DNA of 64,000 nt from Cardiobacterium hominis. GTDB lineage: Bacteria; Pseudomonadota; Gammaproteobacteria; Cardiobacteriales; Cardiobacteriaceae. Positions within the stretch are counted from its first letter, which is position 1, and each line of letters begins with the position of its first letter. This document shows, in pieces, positions 26,068-34,721 of the stretch. The notes below the pieces were generated by a model. That model worked only from the letters and a program-made list of their open reading frames with translations. It searched no databases and was not told where the DNA came from. The stretch covers positions 2,410,501 to 2,474,500 of the forward strand of contig NZ_LR134365.1 of assembly GCF_900637305.1 (NCBI RefSeq), read 5' to 3'. Both the position numbers and the translations under genes were made by a program.

Positions 26068-27150
26068 TCAGCGGAGTTTCAGGGTGGAGAGGCCGATTAG
26101 CACCAAAATCACGGTGATAATCCAGAAGCGGATGGTAACGCGCGATTCCGGCCAGCCGGAGAGTTCAAAATGGTGGTGCAAGGGCGCCATGCGGAAAACC
26201 CGCTTGCCGCGCGTCTTGAACGACACCACCTGAATCATCACGGAAAGCGCTTCCGCGACGAAGATGCCGCTCATCAGCGCGAAGACGAGTTCCTGGCGGA
26301 TGGCGACGGCCACGGTGGCAAGCGCCGCGCCGAGCGAGAGTGCGCCAACATCGCCCATGAATACCAGCGCCGGATGCGCGTTGTACCAGAGAAAACCGAG
26401 ACCCGCGCCCGCAATGGCCGCGCAGAACACCGCCATTTCGCCGACTCCGGGCAACACCGGCTGGTGCAGGTAGCTCGCGTAATTCGGGCTGCCGGAAATG
26501 TAGGCGAACACCGCCAGGCCGCCCGCGACCAGCACTACCGGCATGATGGCAAGGCCGTCCAGACCGTCGGTGAGGTTCACCGCGTTGCTCGCCCCGGTCA
26601 GCACAAAGTAAACAAAGGGCAGGAAAAGCCAGCCCATCTGCCACGACAGATTTTTGAAAAACGGCACATAGAGCGTGGTCTCCACCGGCGAGGCGGCGCT
26701 CGCGTAAAGCCAGATGCAGGTAAAGAGCGAGACGAGCGAGAGCAGCGCGTATTTGTGCTTGGCGCGTAGTCCCTGCGGGTCTTTGAGAATCAGCTTGCGG
26801 TAGTCGTCAATCCAGCCGACCACGCCGAAACCGAGCATGACAAAGAGCGCAATCCAGGTGTATTTCACCCGTAAATCCGCCCAGAGGAGCATAGCGATGC
26901 AGACGCTTAGGATGATGAGCGCGCCGCCCATGGTCGGCGTGCCTGCTTTTTTCAGGTGGGTTTGCGGGCCGTCGTCGCGCACGTACTGCCCCATTTGCAG
27001 GCGGCGCAGAAGGGCGATCATCCGCCCGCCAAAGCCGATGGAGAGCAGGAGCGCGGTCAGCGCGCCGAAGATGACGCGCGAGGTGAGGTAGGTGAAGGCG
27101 TTGAACGGGCTGAACCAGTTGCTTAACCAGTCGGCGAGGGCGTAGAGCAT
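26068..27150 (-). CDS. mraY: Phospho-N-acetylmuramoyl-pentapeptide-transferase
   Basis: Polytopic inner-membrane enzyme that moves phospho-MurNAc-pentapeptide to undecaprenyl phosphate, forming lipid I. It has 360 residues with about ten membrane segments. Conserved residues are in KAGTPTMGGALI, GWIDDYRKL, AVNLTDGLDGLAI and FMGDVGALSLGAALA, with the MAPLHHHFEL motif near the C-terminus. A 131-bp gap separates it from murF; murD follows after 17 bp. Confidence 0.97.
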   Translation of the reverse strand: MLYALADWLSNWFSPFNAFTYLTSRVIFGALTALLLSIGFGGRMIALLRRLQMGQYVRDDGPQTHLKKAGTPTMGGALIILSVCIAMLLWADLRVKYTWIALFVMLGFGVVGWIDDYRKLILKDPQGLRAKHKYALLSLVSLFTCIWLYASAASPVETTLYVPFFKNLSWQMGWLFLPFVYFVLTGASNAVNLTDGLDGLAIMPVVLVAGGLAVFAYISGSPNYASYLHQPVLPGVGEMAVFCAAIAGAGLGFLWYNAHPALVFMGDVGALSLGAALATVAVAIRQELVFALMSGIFVAEALSVMIQVVSFKTRGKRVFRMAPLHHHFELSGWPESRVTIRFWIITVILVLIGLSTLKLR

Positions 27151-27207
27151 GTTTTCGGTTCCTTGATTGTTGTTGTGTTGAGTGTGTTCAGGTTTCGCGG
27201 CGATTTA

Positions 27208-27238
27208 TACATACACCTGAGCGCTCGTGGTGTATGTA
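27208..27238. promoter_or_regulatory. Inverted repeat in the murF-mraY gap
   Basis: Ten-bp perfect arms (TACATACACC and its complement) flank an 11-base centre containing the palindrome GAGCGCTC. No strong T run follows in the transcript direction. It could be an operator or a processing hairpin; function unknown. Confidence 0.5.
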
Positions 27239-27281
27239 AATGAAGCGGGATGGGTGTCTGGCGCCAATACATCTTCCCTCC

Positions 27282-28637
27282 TCAATGTCCGGCGGCGGCG
27301 GTCAGTCCGGCGGCGGCGAGTACGCCTTCCATGCGGGCGCTGCGTGAGCCTTTGACGAGGATGACGGTCGCCGGGGCATCGGCGAGATAGGCGGCAAGTG
27401 CCGCGCCCGCGCTGGCGGTGTCGGCGAAATGGCGGTCCGCGCCGTATTCTTGGGCGAGGCCGTCGCCGACTGACCAGAAGGCGCTGATGCCGCGCGTGGC
27501 GGCGTAGGTCGCGACGTCGTGATGCAGCGCCACTTCTTCCGCGCCCAACTCGCCCATCGCACCGGCGATGATTAGTGATTGCGGCGCGGCGGCGAGGACG
27601 TCGATGGCCGCCTTGAATGAGGCGGGGTTGGCGTTGTAGGTGTCGTCGTAGATGGTGTGCGCGCCGACGCGGATGGCGGCGAGGCGCGATTGGTGCAGGG
27701 CGAGGCCGGTGAGCGTCGCCTGCATTTGTGCGCCGCTGACGCCGGCAAGGCGCGCGGCGGTGCAGGCGGCGAGCGCGTTCATGATGTTGTGCCGCCCCAC
27801 CAGTTGCCAGGCGACCGGATAGTCGCTGCCGTCCACGCGCAGCACGAAGCGGCTGCCGTCGGCGGCGAGATCGTGTGCGGTGACGTCGGCGTCGATATTG
27901 AGCGAGAAGGTGTATTGTGGGCGGTCGTGGAATTGGTCTTGCCAGCGGGCGGCGGCGGGCAGGTCGAGGTTCAAGACGATGGCGCCGTCGCTGTGCGCGT
28001 AGATTTCGCTTTTGGCGGCGATGACGCCTTCGAGCGTACCAAATCCGGCGAGGTGCGCCGGGGCGACGTTGGTAATCAGCGCCACGTCCGGGCGGGCGAG
28101 TGCTACCAGGGCGGCGATTTCGCCGGGGTGGTTCGCGCCCATTTCAATCACCGCATAGCGGTCTTCGTCGCGCAGACGCAGCAGGGTGAGCGGCACGCCG
28201 ATGTCGTTGTTCAAATTGCCGAGGGTGGCCAGCGTCTGCCCACGGGTTTGCAGCAGGCGTTGCAGGATTTCTTTGGTGCTGGTTTTGCCGTTGCTGCCGG
28301 TGATGGCGAAAAACTGCGCTTGGCTACGCTCACGGCGGTCGCGAGCCAGCGCCTGCAAGGCGGCGAGGGTATCGGCGACGACGATTTGCGGCAAGTCCGC
28401 GTCTGGCTGGTATTCGGCGACGATGGCGGCGACGGCGCCCTGCCCTTTGGCCGCGGCGAGGAAGTCTTCGCCGCGAAAATTCGGCCCGCGCAGGGCGATG
28501 AACAGTTCGCCCGCTTGCAGGCGGCGGCTGTCGGTGCTGACGTCCAGGGCGGTGAAATCGGCGCCATGATGGACGCCATCGCAGAGGGCGGCGATTTCGG
28601 CGGCGGTAAGCGGGGTGTTCAGCGGTTTTGCAGCCAT
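27282..28637 (-). CDS. murF: UDP-MurNAc-tripeptide--D-Ala-D-Ala ligase
   Basis: Adds the D-Ala-D-Ala dipeptide made by Ddl, completing the UDP-MurNAc-pentapeptide. It has 451 residues. Visible are the N-terminal substrate domain ending in IALRGPNFRGEDF, the ATP site TGSNGKTSTKEIL, VIEMGANHPGEIA, and DDTYNANPASFKAAI followed by GAMGELG. Its start lies 19 bp inside the end of murE, so translation is probably coupled. Confidence 0.96.
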   Translation of the reverse strand: MAAKPLNTPLTAAEIAALCDGVHHGADFTALDVSTDSRRLQAGELFIALRGPNFRGEDFLAAAKGQGAVAAIVAEYQPDADLPQIVVADTLAALQALARDRRERSQAQFFAITGSNGKTSTKEILQRLLQTRGQTLATLGNLNNDIGVPLTLLRLRDEDRYAVIEMGANHPGEIAALVALARPDVALITNVAPAHLAGFGTLEGVIAAKSEIYAHSDGAIVLNLDLPAAARWQDQFHDRPQYTFSLNIDADVTAHDLAADGSRFVLRVDGSDYPVAWQLVGRHNIMNALAACTAARLAGVSGAQMQATLTGLALHQSRLAAIRVGAHTIYDDTYNANPASFKAAIDVLAAAPQSLIIAGAMGELGAEEVALHHDVATYAATRGISAFWSVGDGLAQEYGADRHFADTASAGAALAAYLADAPATVILVKGSRSARMEGVLAAAGLTAAAGH

Positions 28638-30070
28638 GTGCGCACGGTTTCCTGGTCGGAGTAGTGGTGTTTGGTGGTGCCGAGGATTTGGTAGTCCTCA
28701 TGGCCTTTGCCGGCGATGACCACGGCGTCGCCCGCCTCGAGCTGCGGCAGGACGAAGCGGATGGCTTCTTCGCGCGGTCGTTTGATCCAGGCTTTTTCGC
28801 GGTGCCCCATGCCGCGCAGGCTGTCGGCGATGATGTCCGCCGGGTTTTCGGTGCGCGGGTTGTCGTCGGTGATGACGACGGCGTCGGCGTATTGTTCGGC
28901 GGCTTGTGCCATCAGCGGGCGTTTGCCGCGGTCGCGGTCGCCGCCGCAGCCGAAGACGCACCACAGTTTGCCCGGCACGTGCGCGCGCACGCCTTGCAGG
29001 ATGTTGGCAAGTGCCGCCGGTGTGTGGGCGTAGTCGATGATGGCGGCGGCGCCGTTGCCGAGACCGATGCGCTCGGCACGGCCGGGAACGCCGTGCAGCG
29101 CGGCGAGTTTGGCCGGTATCGCGGCAAACGGTGTGCCTAGTGCGAGCAGGCAGGCGGCGGTGTTCAAGAGGTTGTCCACGTTGAAGCGGGCGAGCAGGCC
29201 GCTCTGAATGGCGACCTGCTCCGCTTCGGTTTCGAGGGTATAGGCGATACCGTCGGGACTTAACACGATGTCGCGCGCGCGCAGGGTGAGTGCGGCGCGC
29301 GGGTGGGCGTGATTCTGGCTGCTGACGGCGATGACGCGCGTTTTCGGGTGAACGCGGTTTTCGTCGAGCAGGCGGCGGCCGTGCGCATCGTCGATGTTGA
29401 TGACGGCGACGGGCAGCGGTCGCGCGAAAAGGCTGGCTTTGGCAAGGAAGTAGTCTTCCATGTCGCGGTGGTAGTCGAGGTGGTCGCGGCTCAGGTTGGT
29501 AAAGACGCCGATGTGGTATTCGACCGCCGCCACCCGTCCTTGTGCGAGGGCGTGCGAGGAGACTTCCATCGCCACGGTTTCGATGCCCGCGTCACGGAAG
29601 CGGGCGAGGTATTGTTGGACGCGCAGCGGGTCGGGGGTGGTGTGGCTCGCGGGCTCCAGCGCATCCAGCTTGCCGTAGCCGATGGTGCCGAGCATCGCGC
29701 CGCCGGTCGCTTGCGCGAGGAAGTGGACGAGCGAGGATTTGCCGTCGGTGCCGGTCACGCCGATGAGTTTGAGCGCGCGCGCGGGGTGGTCGTAGAAGCG
29801 CGCGGCGATTTCGCCCAGATGCGCGCCGAGCTGTTCGCAGGCAATGGCGTCTGCGGGCGGGTTGGCGTAAGGCGGTTCGTAGGCGATGGCGGCCGGATGC
29901 AGTTCGGGGTTGTAGAAGTCCAGCGCATGGTGGCTGATGCCGCGCGCCGCCAGCCAGAGGGTCTGTGGCGTGAGGGCGCGCGAGTCGGTGGCAATCGCCG
30001 CGATGTCGCGGTCTGCCGTGGCCGCAGTCAGTCCTTTTAGCAGGTCATTCAGTTTCTTCGGGGGGTTCAT
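28619..30070 (-). CDS. murE: UDP-MurNAc-L-Ala-D-Glu--meso-diaminopimelate ligase
   Basis: Adds the third residue of the stem peptide. The start is the ATG at 30068-30070 (483 residues), with GGAG upstream; a longer reading from a TTG at 30103 would sit further inside ftsI. The ATP site reads GVTGTDGKSSLVHFL, with Asp where Asn is common, and VAMEVSSHAL follows. The C-domain has DDNPRTENP, the DNPR signature of meso-diaminopimelate specificity. It overlaps ftsI by 26 bp and murF by 19 bp. Confidence 0.96.
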   Translation of the reverse strand: MNPPKKLNDLLKGLTAATADRDIAAIATDSRALTPQTLWLAARGISHHALDFYNPELHPAAIAYEPPYANPPADAIACEQLGAHLGEIAARFYDHPARALKLIGVTGTDGKSSLVHFLAQATGGAMLGTIGYGKLDALEPASHTTPDPLRVQQYLARFRDAGIETVAMEVSSHALAQGRVAAVEYHIGVFTNLSRDHLDYHRDMEDYFLAKASLFARPLPVAVINIDDAHGRRLLDENRVHPKTRVIAVSSQNHAHPRAALTLRARDIVLSPDGIAYTLETEAEQVAIQSGLLARFNVDNLLNTAACLLALGTPFAAIPAKLAALHGVPGRAERIGLGNGAAAIIDYAHTPAALANILQGVRAHVPGKLWCVFGCGGDRDRGKRPLMAQAAEQYADAVVITDDNPRTENPADIIADSLRGMGHREKAWIKRPREEAIRFVLPQLEAGDAVVIAGKGHEDYQILGTTKHHYSDQETVRTWLQNR

Positions 30071-31928
30071 GCGGGGGCGCTCCGGCGGAGTCGTTGTCTT
30101 CAAAGAGGGCGGAGTCGGCGACGAGGCCGATTTCGCCGGATTTGGCGATTTTATCGGGCAGGACGCCGAGCATTCTCAGCGACCAGTCGGCGATTTTGGC
30201 AAAGGGCGGTGCGGCAACCAGGCCGCCGTAGTAGTTGTCGCCTTTGGGGTCATCCACGACGACGACCATGGCGATGCGCGGGTTGTGCGCCGGGGCGTAG
30301 CCCGCAAAGATGCCACGGTAGTTTTTCTCGGCGTAACCGCCGCCTTTGCGCACTTTGTGCGAGGTGCCGGTTTTGCCGGCGACGGTATAGCTTTCGGTGT
30401 TGGCGCGCTTGCCGGTACCGCCGTCGCCAACCACCGCTTCCAGCATTTTCTGCACGGCGCGCGCGGTTTTGTCGCTCATCACCCGCTTGCCTTCCGGCAG
30501 TTCTTCGACTTTCAGGAGTGACAGCGGCATTTCCACACCGTCGTTGGCAATGGTGGCGTAGGCGTGCGCCAGTTGCAGCGCGCTGACGCTGACGCCGTAG
30601 CCGTAGAAGGTGGTGGCGTAGTCAAACGGGCTGATTTTTTCGGTGCGCGGGAAGTGACCGCGTTGTTCGCCGGGGAAGCCGATGCCGCTCGGTTGGCCGA
30701 AGCCGAGGGCGGTCATAAAGTCGCGGTATTTTTTGCGCGGCATGCGCTCGCTAATCATCGCCATGCCGACGTTCGAGGATTTGCGGATGACGCCGACGGT
30801 ATCCTGCGTGCCGTAGTTGTGCGTGTCGCGCACGGTGTAGCGCCCCATCTGGTAGGTGCCGCTGGTGCGGAAGCTGGTTTTCGGGGTGATCACGCCCGCT
30901 TCCAGCGCGGCGGCGACCGCAAGCGGTTTCATGGTCGAGCCGGGCTCGAAGGTGTCGGTCACGGCGCGGTTTTTCAGCAGTTCGGCGCGGCGTTCGGCGC
31001 TGACGTTGGGGTTGCCCGCGGGCAGCGACACCATGGCGAGAATCTCGCCGGTTTTCACGTCCACCATCACTGCCGACACGGATTCGGCGCGGAATTCGTC
31101 CTTGGTTTCCTGCAAGACTTGGTGAGTGATGTACTGGATGCGCTTGTCGATGGAAAGCTGCAACTGTGTTCCGGCAGAGGCAGGCCGCACTTCTTCGACG
31201 ACGCGCAAGGCGCGCCCGGCGCGGTCTTGCAGCACTTTCACTTTGCCCGCCTGTCCGGCCAGCCAGTTTTCGTAGAGTTTTTCCAGCCCTTCCTGACCTT
31301 TGTCTTCAACGTCGGTGTAGCCGATGATTTGCCCCATGATTTCGCCGGAGGGGTAGAAGCGCTTGTAGCCGTTTTCGCGGCGCAGGCCGGGGATTTTCAG
31401 GTCGAGCGCTTCGTTGGCGATGCTCGGCGGAATCTGGCGGCGCAGGTACATGAATTGCTGGTCGGCGCGCGCCGCCAGTTCGTCGTAAAACTTGGCGAGG
31501 TCTTCATCCAGAAGCGTCGCCAGCGGGCGCAGGGTTTCGTATTGGTAGCGCAGGCGCGCTTCTTCTTCGTTACCGCTGTTCGCCCAGGCGCAATCGACGC
31601 TGTACGCCTTGTCCGTCTGGCAGGCTTCGCGCAGGCGGTCAAAATCGCCGTTCAACGTCGCCCACATGCGCAGCGGGTCAATGATGAGCGTGCTCACCGG
31701 GGTGGAAATGGCGAGCGGCTCGCCCTCCCGATCCAAAATCATGCCGCGCAGCGCGTCTTCCGTCTGGATGCGCAGGCTGCGGTCGTAACCGCGCTTGGTC
31801 AGGCTGTCGGCGGTCGTTACTTGCAGGCGGATAAGCTGCGCCACCAATCCCAGCGTCATCAATGCCAAAAAGCCCACCACAACATTGCGGCGGGCAGTGG
31901 CACCATAACGGAAGATGGAACGCGCCAC
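30045..31928 (-). CDS. ftsI: Septal peptidoglycan transpeptidase FtsI (PBP3)
   Basis: Class B penicillin-binding protein that crosslinks septal peptidoglycan, anchored by one N-terminal membrane helix (about 15-37). It has 627 residues (E. coli 588). The transpeptidase motifs are STMK at 331-334, SSN at 384-386 and KTGT at 519-522; the pedestal domain spans about 60-250. The C-terminus is an acidic, Pro-rich tail beyond about 600. ftsL precedes it by three bases. Confidence 0.97.
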   Translation of the reverse strand: MARSIFRYGATARRNVVVGFLALMTLGLVAQLIRLQVTTADSLTKRGYDRSLRIQTEDALRGMILDREGEPLAISTPVSTLIIDPLRMWATLNGDFDRLREACQTDKAYSVDCAWANSGNEEEARLRYQYETLRPLATLLDEDLAKFYDELAARADQQFMYLRRQIPPSIANEALDLKIPGLRRENGYKRFYPSGEIMGQIIGYTDVEDKGQEGLEKLYENWLAGQAGKVKVLQDRAGRALRVVEEVRPASAGTQLQLSIDKRIQYITHQVLQETKDEFRAESVSAVMVDVKTGEILAMVSLPAGNPNVSAERRAELLKNRAVTDTFEPGSTMKPLAVAAALEAGVITPKTSFRTSGTYQMGRYTVRDTHNYGTQDTVGVIRKSSNVGMAMISERMPRKKYRDFMTALGFGQPSGIGFPGEQRGHFPRTEKISPFDYATTFYGYGVSVSALQLAHAYATIANDGVEMPLSLLKVEELPEGKRVMSDKTARAVQKMLEAVVGDGGTGKRANTESYTVAGKTGTSHKVRKGGGYAEKNYRGIFAGYAPAHNPRIAMVVVVDDPKGDNYYGGLVAAPPFAKIADWSLRMLGVLPDKIAKSGEIGLVADSALFEDNDSAGAPPHEPPEETE

Positions 31929-31931
31929 GGC

Positions 31932-32198
31932 TCAGTCCAGATAAACCACTTGCGTTGCCTGCGGCATATGCATATCCAGCCCGTTGCGCACCGCGTGGTC
32001 GATGACGCTGTCATCGGCGAGCATTTTTTGCTCCAGGAGCAGCTGCGTCCATTCGGCGTTAATCTGGTCGCGCGTTTTCTTCAGCGATTGCACCTGATTG
32101 ACGAGGTTGCTTTGTTCATGCGCGAACTTGGCCGCTTTCACGCCGCTAAAACAGGCACCGCAAAGCAGTACCGCCAGAATAACCATCATAAATTTCAT
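31932..32198 (-). CDS. ftsL: Cell division protein FtsL
   Basis: Small bitopic divisome protein that pairs with FtsB through a periplasmic coiled coil and binds FtsQ. It has 88 residues: a very short cytosolic end, one hydrophobic helix (about 3-20) and a coiled-coil-like segment (QSNLVNQVQSLKKTRDQINAE). Position between rsmH and ftsI supports the call, since FtsL sequence is poorly conserved. Its ATG overlaps the rsmH stop by four bases. Confidence 0.92.
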   Translation of the reverse strand: MKFMMVILAVLLCGACFSGVKAAKFAHEQSNLVNQVQSLKKTRDQINAEWTQLLLEQKMLADDSVIDHAVRNGLDMHMPQATQVVYLD

Positions 32199-33112
32199 AT
32201 CTTTACTGCCTTTCTCAATCTTGCGCTGCGACTTCTCGGATTGTCCGCCACTTCCCTGGCGGACGGTTTGACCGCAGGTGGAACCAGTCGCAGCAACGGG
32301 TTCACCCGGTCGTGTGCCGACGGAATCTCCGCCGGCAAGGGCGCGCCCTCGTGGGCGCGGATAAAGCGCTTCACCAGCGCATCTTCCAGTCCATGAAAGG
32401 TAATCACTGCCAGCACCCCGCCTGATTTCAGCAAACGGGTTGCGGCGGCAAGACCGCGTTCAATCTCGCCGACCTCATCATTGACCGCAATGCGGATCGC
32501 CTGAAACGTCTGCGTTGCCGGATGAAAGCCGGCCTTGTACAACTTGCGCGGCACGGCATCGGCGACCACCGCTGCCAAATCCAGCGTGGTGCGCAACTTG
32601 CCGCGCGCCGCGATGACCGCCCGCGCAATGCGACGCGCCACCGTATGCGGTTCGCCGCCCCAATCACGGATGACCCGCGCCAGCGTCGCCTCATCGGTCG
32701 CCGCGAGCCAGTCAGCCGCCGTAATGCCGCTCTCATTGTCCATGCGCATATCGAGCGGCCCTTCCTTGCCAAAAGAAAAACCGCGCGCCGCCTGATCAAG
32801 CTGCGGCGAAGACACACCCAAATCAAGCAAAATGCCATCAAGACTGGCCGCGCCAACATCTGCAAACGCCGTTTCCATGCGGGAAAACGGGCAGCGGGCG
32901 AAATGAAAGCGCGGATCGTCAATCCCGGCCGCCGCTTCCGCCGCCTGTGGGTCGCGGTCCAGCGCGTACAAGCGCCCTGCCCTGCCCAAGGCAGCAAGCA
33001 TGGCACGGCTGTGCCCGCCACGGCCAAAGGTGCCGTCGAGATAAACACCATCCGCGCGAATGGCGAGCGCTTGCACCGCCTCGTGCAAGAGAACCGTGAC
33101 GTGAGCGCTCAT
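32195..33112 (-). CDS. rsmH: 16S rRNA (cytosine-1402-N4)-methyltransferase
   Basis: Methylates C1402 in the ribosomal P site using SAM. The start is the ATG at 33110-33112, overlapping the mraZ stop by four bases (305 residues); an upstream ORF extension to 33211 lies inside mraZ and is rejected. MSAHVTVLLHEAVQAL begins the protein, motif I is YLDGTFGRGGHSRAML, and LLDLGVSSPQLDQAARGFSF and FQAIRIAVNDE are diagnostic. Confidence 0.97.
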   Translation of the reverse strand: MSAHVTVLLHEAVQALAIRADGVYLDGTFGRGGHSRAMLAALGRAGRLYALDRDPQAAEAAAGIDDPRFHFARCPFSRMETAFADVGAASLDGILLDLGVSSPQLDQAARGFSFGKEGPLDMRMDNESGITAADWLAATDEATLARVIRDWGGEPHTVARRIARAVIAARGKLRTTLDLAAVVADAVPRKLYKAGFHPATQTFQAIRIAVNDEVGEIERGLAAATRLLKSGGVLAVITFHGLEDALVKRFIRAHEGAPLPAEIPSAHDRVNPLLRLVPPAVKPSAREVADNPRSRSARLRKAVKI

Positions 33113-33564
33113 ATCGCCAAACTCTCCAGCGCGCCGTTGAGATCCAGCCCGTCCGCACGCAACGCCTCGGCATCCTCGGCATTGATGGCATCCCAAGCCT
33201 CCTGACTCCACAGCTCGAACTTATTGCCCATGCCGCTCATCACCACCTTTTTGTCCAGCCCGGCGCGCTGACGCAGCGGCGGCGGGATGAGAATGCGCCC
33301 GGTGCTGTCGAGCTCACACTCGGCGGCGTTCCCCATATAAAGACGCTTCAGGCGGCGGATTTGCGGATCAAAACTGGGCAGCTTCACCAACTTCTCCTCC
33401 ACCTTCTGCCATTCCGGCAGCGTGTAAAGCAGCAGCTGGTTTTCCAGCTCGGCGGTCAAAATCAAAACGCCGTCGCTCTCCTCCTCAAATTGCGCCCGCA
33501 CCTTGGCCGGGACGGAAAGCCGTCCCTTAGTGTCGAGCGAAATATGGTAGATACCGCGAAACAT
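33109..33564 (-). CDS. mraZ: Transcriptional regulator MraZ
   Basis: AbrB-fold, ring-forming DNA-binding protein that controls its own dcw cluster. It has 151 residues with two SpoVT/AbrB-like repeats: FRGIYHISLDTKGRLSVP near the N-terminus and CELDSTGRILIPPPLRQ in the middle, each with the DxxGR signature. It is the first gene of the dcw cluster and has its own promoter upstream. Only one clear TGGGA-type box was found there, so autoregulation is assumed from the family. Confidence 0.96.
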   Translation of the reverse strand: MFRGIYHISLDTKGRLSVPAKVRAQFEEESDGVLILTAELENQLLLYTLPEWQKVEEKLVKLPSFDPQIRRLKRLYMGNAAECELDSTGRILIPPPLRQRAGLDKKVVMSGMGNKFELWSQEAWDAINAEDAEALRADGLDLNGALESLAI

Positions 33565-33601
33565 GGCGTAGTGAGTTAAGGTCTATTGCACAATTTCCCA
33601 C

Positions 33602-33629
33602 ATTATACCTTGCGTTCATATTCCGGCAA
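33602..33629 (-). promoter_or_regulatory. mraZ (dcw) promoter
   Basis: On the minus strand, -35 TTGCCG (33624-33629) lies 16 bp before a perfect -10 TATAAT (33602-33607), about 40 bp ahead of the mraZ ATG. A TGGGA pentamer just after the -10 could be one MraZ box. Confidence 0.72.
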
Positions 33630-33708
33630 TAATTAAGATTTTAGTCCTTCAAAATCATCAAGATAACTTTTGCAACCGGAAGCCGTCGCGGCGGAGGAAA
33701 ACGGCGAG

Positions 33709-33749
33709 TTATCCACCACGTAGGCGGGTTATTCGCCATTTTATCCACA
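33709..33749 (+). promoter_or_regulatory. Cluster of DnaA-box-like sites
   Basis: TTATCCACC (33709), TTATTCGCC (33729) and the perfect box TTATCCACA (33741) lie in the same orientation within 41 bp. They are upstream of the mraZ promoter. Binding is unproven. Confidence 0.4.
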
Positions 33750-33795
33750 ATGGTGCAAGAAAGTGGGGGAAATTGCCCAGCGGGGGAGAAAGTGC

Positions 33796-33818
33796 AAAAA
33801 AAGCCCGCAGCATGCGGG
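33796..33818 (-). terminator. Terminator of the merR-type gene
   Basis: On the minus strand a CCCGCA/TGCGGG stem is followed by a run of seven T. It lies about 75 bp after the stop of the MerR-family gene. Confidence 0.78.
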
Positions 33819-33894
33819 ATAGAAGGAGAAAAAATGAGCGCTGTGTAGCTGCCCGTTGAACATCACGACCGGCGTGTCATGCCACGAATCGCCC

Positions 33895-34254
33895 CTACGA
33901 CGACCGCAACAACGCCTCGTAATGCCGCAACTTCTCCGCCAAATGCGCCTGATGATCGACAAGACGCGCCAACTGCGTCGCAAGCGCCTGCTGGTGCGCC
34001 AACAACAACGCATAACGCGCCGCCAGCGTCGCCTCACTTTCAGCACGCAGGCGAGCAAACGCCTTGATTTGCGCCAGCGGCATATTCGTTTCCTTCAGCC
34101 GCAAGATGAAAGTCAGCCAGGCAGCGTCGCGCTCACTATAAATGCGGTAGCCGTTAGCATCGCGCGCGGGCGCAAGCAGCCCTTCCTTTTCGTAATAACG
34201 CAGCGTGTCGGCACTGAGACCAGTCAGCGCGGCAAATTCCTGGATGTGATACAT
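33895..34254 (-). CDS. MerR-family transcriptional regulator
   Basis: The start is the ATG at 34252-34254 (119 residues); the longer ORF would run into the divergent promoter. The N-terminal winged helix (YHIQEFAALTGLSADTLRYY) and wing (GYRIYSERDAAWLTFI) are typical, followed by a dimerisation coiled coil. No cysteine metal-binding pattern is present, so it belongs with NmlR/AdhR-like or stress sensors rather than metal sensors. It is divergent from a carboxymuconolactone-decarboxylase gene, which it probably controls through the operator at 34266-34296. Confidence 0.87.
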   Translation of the reverse strand: MYHIQEFAALTGLSADTLRYYEKEGLLAPARDANGYRIYSERDAAWLTFILRLKETNMPLAQIKAFARLRAESEATLAARYALLLAHQQALATQLARLVDHQAHLAEKLRHYEALLRSS

Positions 34255-34265
34255 GAAAAAAATCC

Positions 34266-34296
34266 TTGCGTTGGAGCCCGCTCCAAAACATATCCT
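34266..34296 (+). promoter_or_regulatory. MerR-type operator-promoter
   Basis: -35 TTGCGT (34266-34271) and -10 TATCCT (34291-34296) are separated by 19 bp, the elongated spacer typical of MerR-activated promoters. The spacer is centred on the inverted repeat TTGGAG-CCCG-CTCCAA (34271-34286). It drives the carboxymuconolactone-decarboxylase gene. Confidence 0.8.
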
Positions 34297-34325
34297 CAAC
34301 GCTCCCCCAACAAAAGGAGCAAACC

Positions 34326-34706
34326 ATGCTAAACCCGGAACTGCTGCAACGCGGCCTCGCCACACTGAATGCCATCGATGGCGCACAAGGCGAAGCGGTG
34401 ATGACCGCCCTCGCCGATATCGCCCCTGACCTCGGCCAATACATCATCGGCTTCGCCTTCGGCGAGATCTACAACCGCCCGGCGCTTGACCTGCGCCAGC
34501 GCGAACTGATCACACTGGCCGCACTCGCCGCGCAGGGCGGCTGCGAGAACCAGCTGCGCGTCCATATCCATGCCGCGCGAAACGTCGGCCTTTCGCGCGA
34601 AGAAATCATCGAAGCTTTCATTCACTGCGTGCCGTACCTCGGTTTCCCGAAAGTGCTGAATGCGGTATTCGTCGCCAAAGCCGTCTTTGCAGACAGCGAC
34701 GATTGA
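34326..34706 (+). CDS. Carboxymuconolactone decarboxylase family protein
   Basis: The start is the ATG at 34326 with AAAGGAGC at 34314-34320 (126 residues). RQRELITLAALAAQGGCENQL and REEIIEAFIHCVPYLGFPKVLNA match the CMD/AhpD fold. The CxxC redox pair of AhpD is absent, so a gamma-carboxymuconolactone decarboxylase-like or unknown hydrolytic or stress role is more likely. Genes of this kind beside MerR-family regulators are common in aldehyde or electrophile response loci; that link is inference. Confidence 0.87.
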   Translation: MLNPELLQRGLATLNAIDGAQGEAVMTALADIAPDLGQYIIGFAFGEIYNRPALDLRQRELITLAALAAQGGCENQLRVHIHAARNVGLSREEIIEAFIHCVPYLGFPKVLNAVFVAKAVFADSDD

Positions 34707-34721
34707 ACCAGCCGCGCAGCA

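Larger units (their letters stand above)
33565..33894. other. 330-bp region upstream of mraZ, no gene
   Basis: This gap holds the mraZ promoter, three DnaA-box-like sequences and the terminator of the MerR-type gene, which also reads on the minus strand. It is more A+T-rich near mraZ. No credible coding sequence was seen. Confidence 0.7.

Noticed and set aside
33565-33610. Full set of MraZ operator boxes upstream of mraZ
   Set aside because: Only one TGGGA pentamer is present near the -10; the expected spaced repeats were not found.
33700-33760. Replication origin suggested by DnaA-like boxes
   Set aside because: Only three boxes, no A+T-rich unwinding region of the usual size, and no dnaA, dnaN or gidA nearby.
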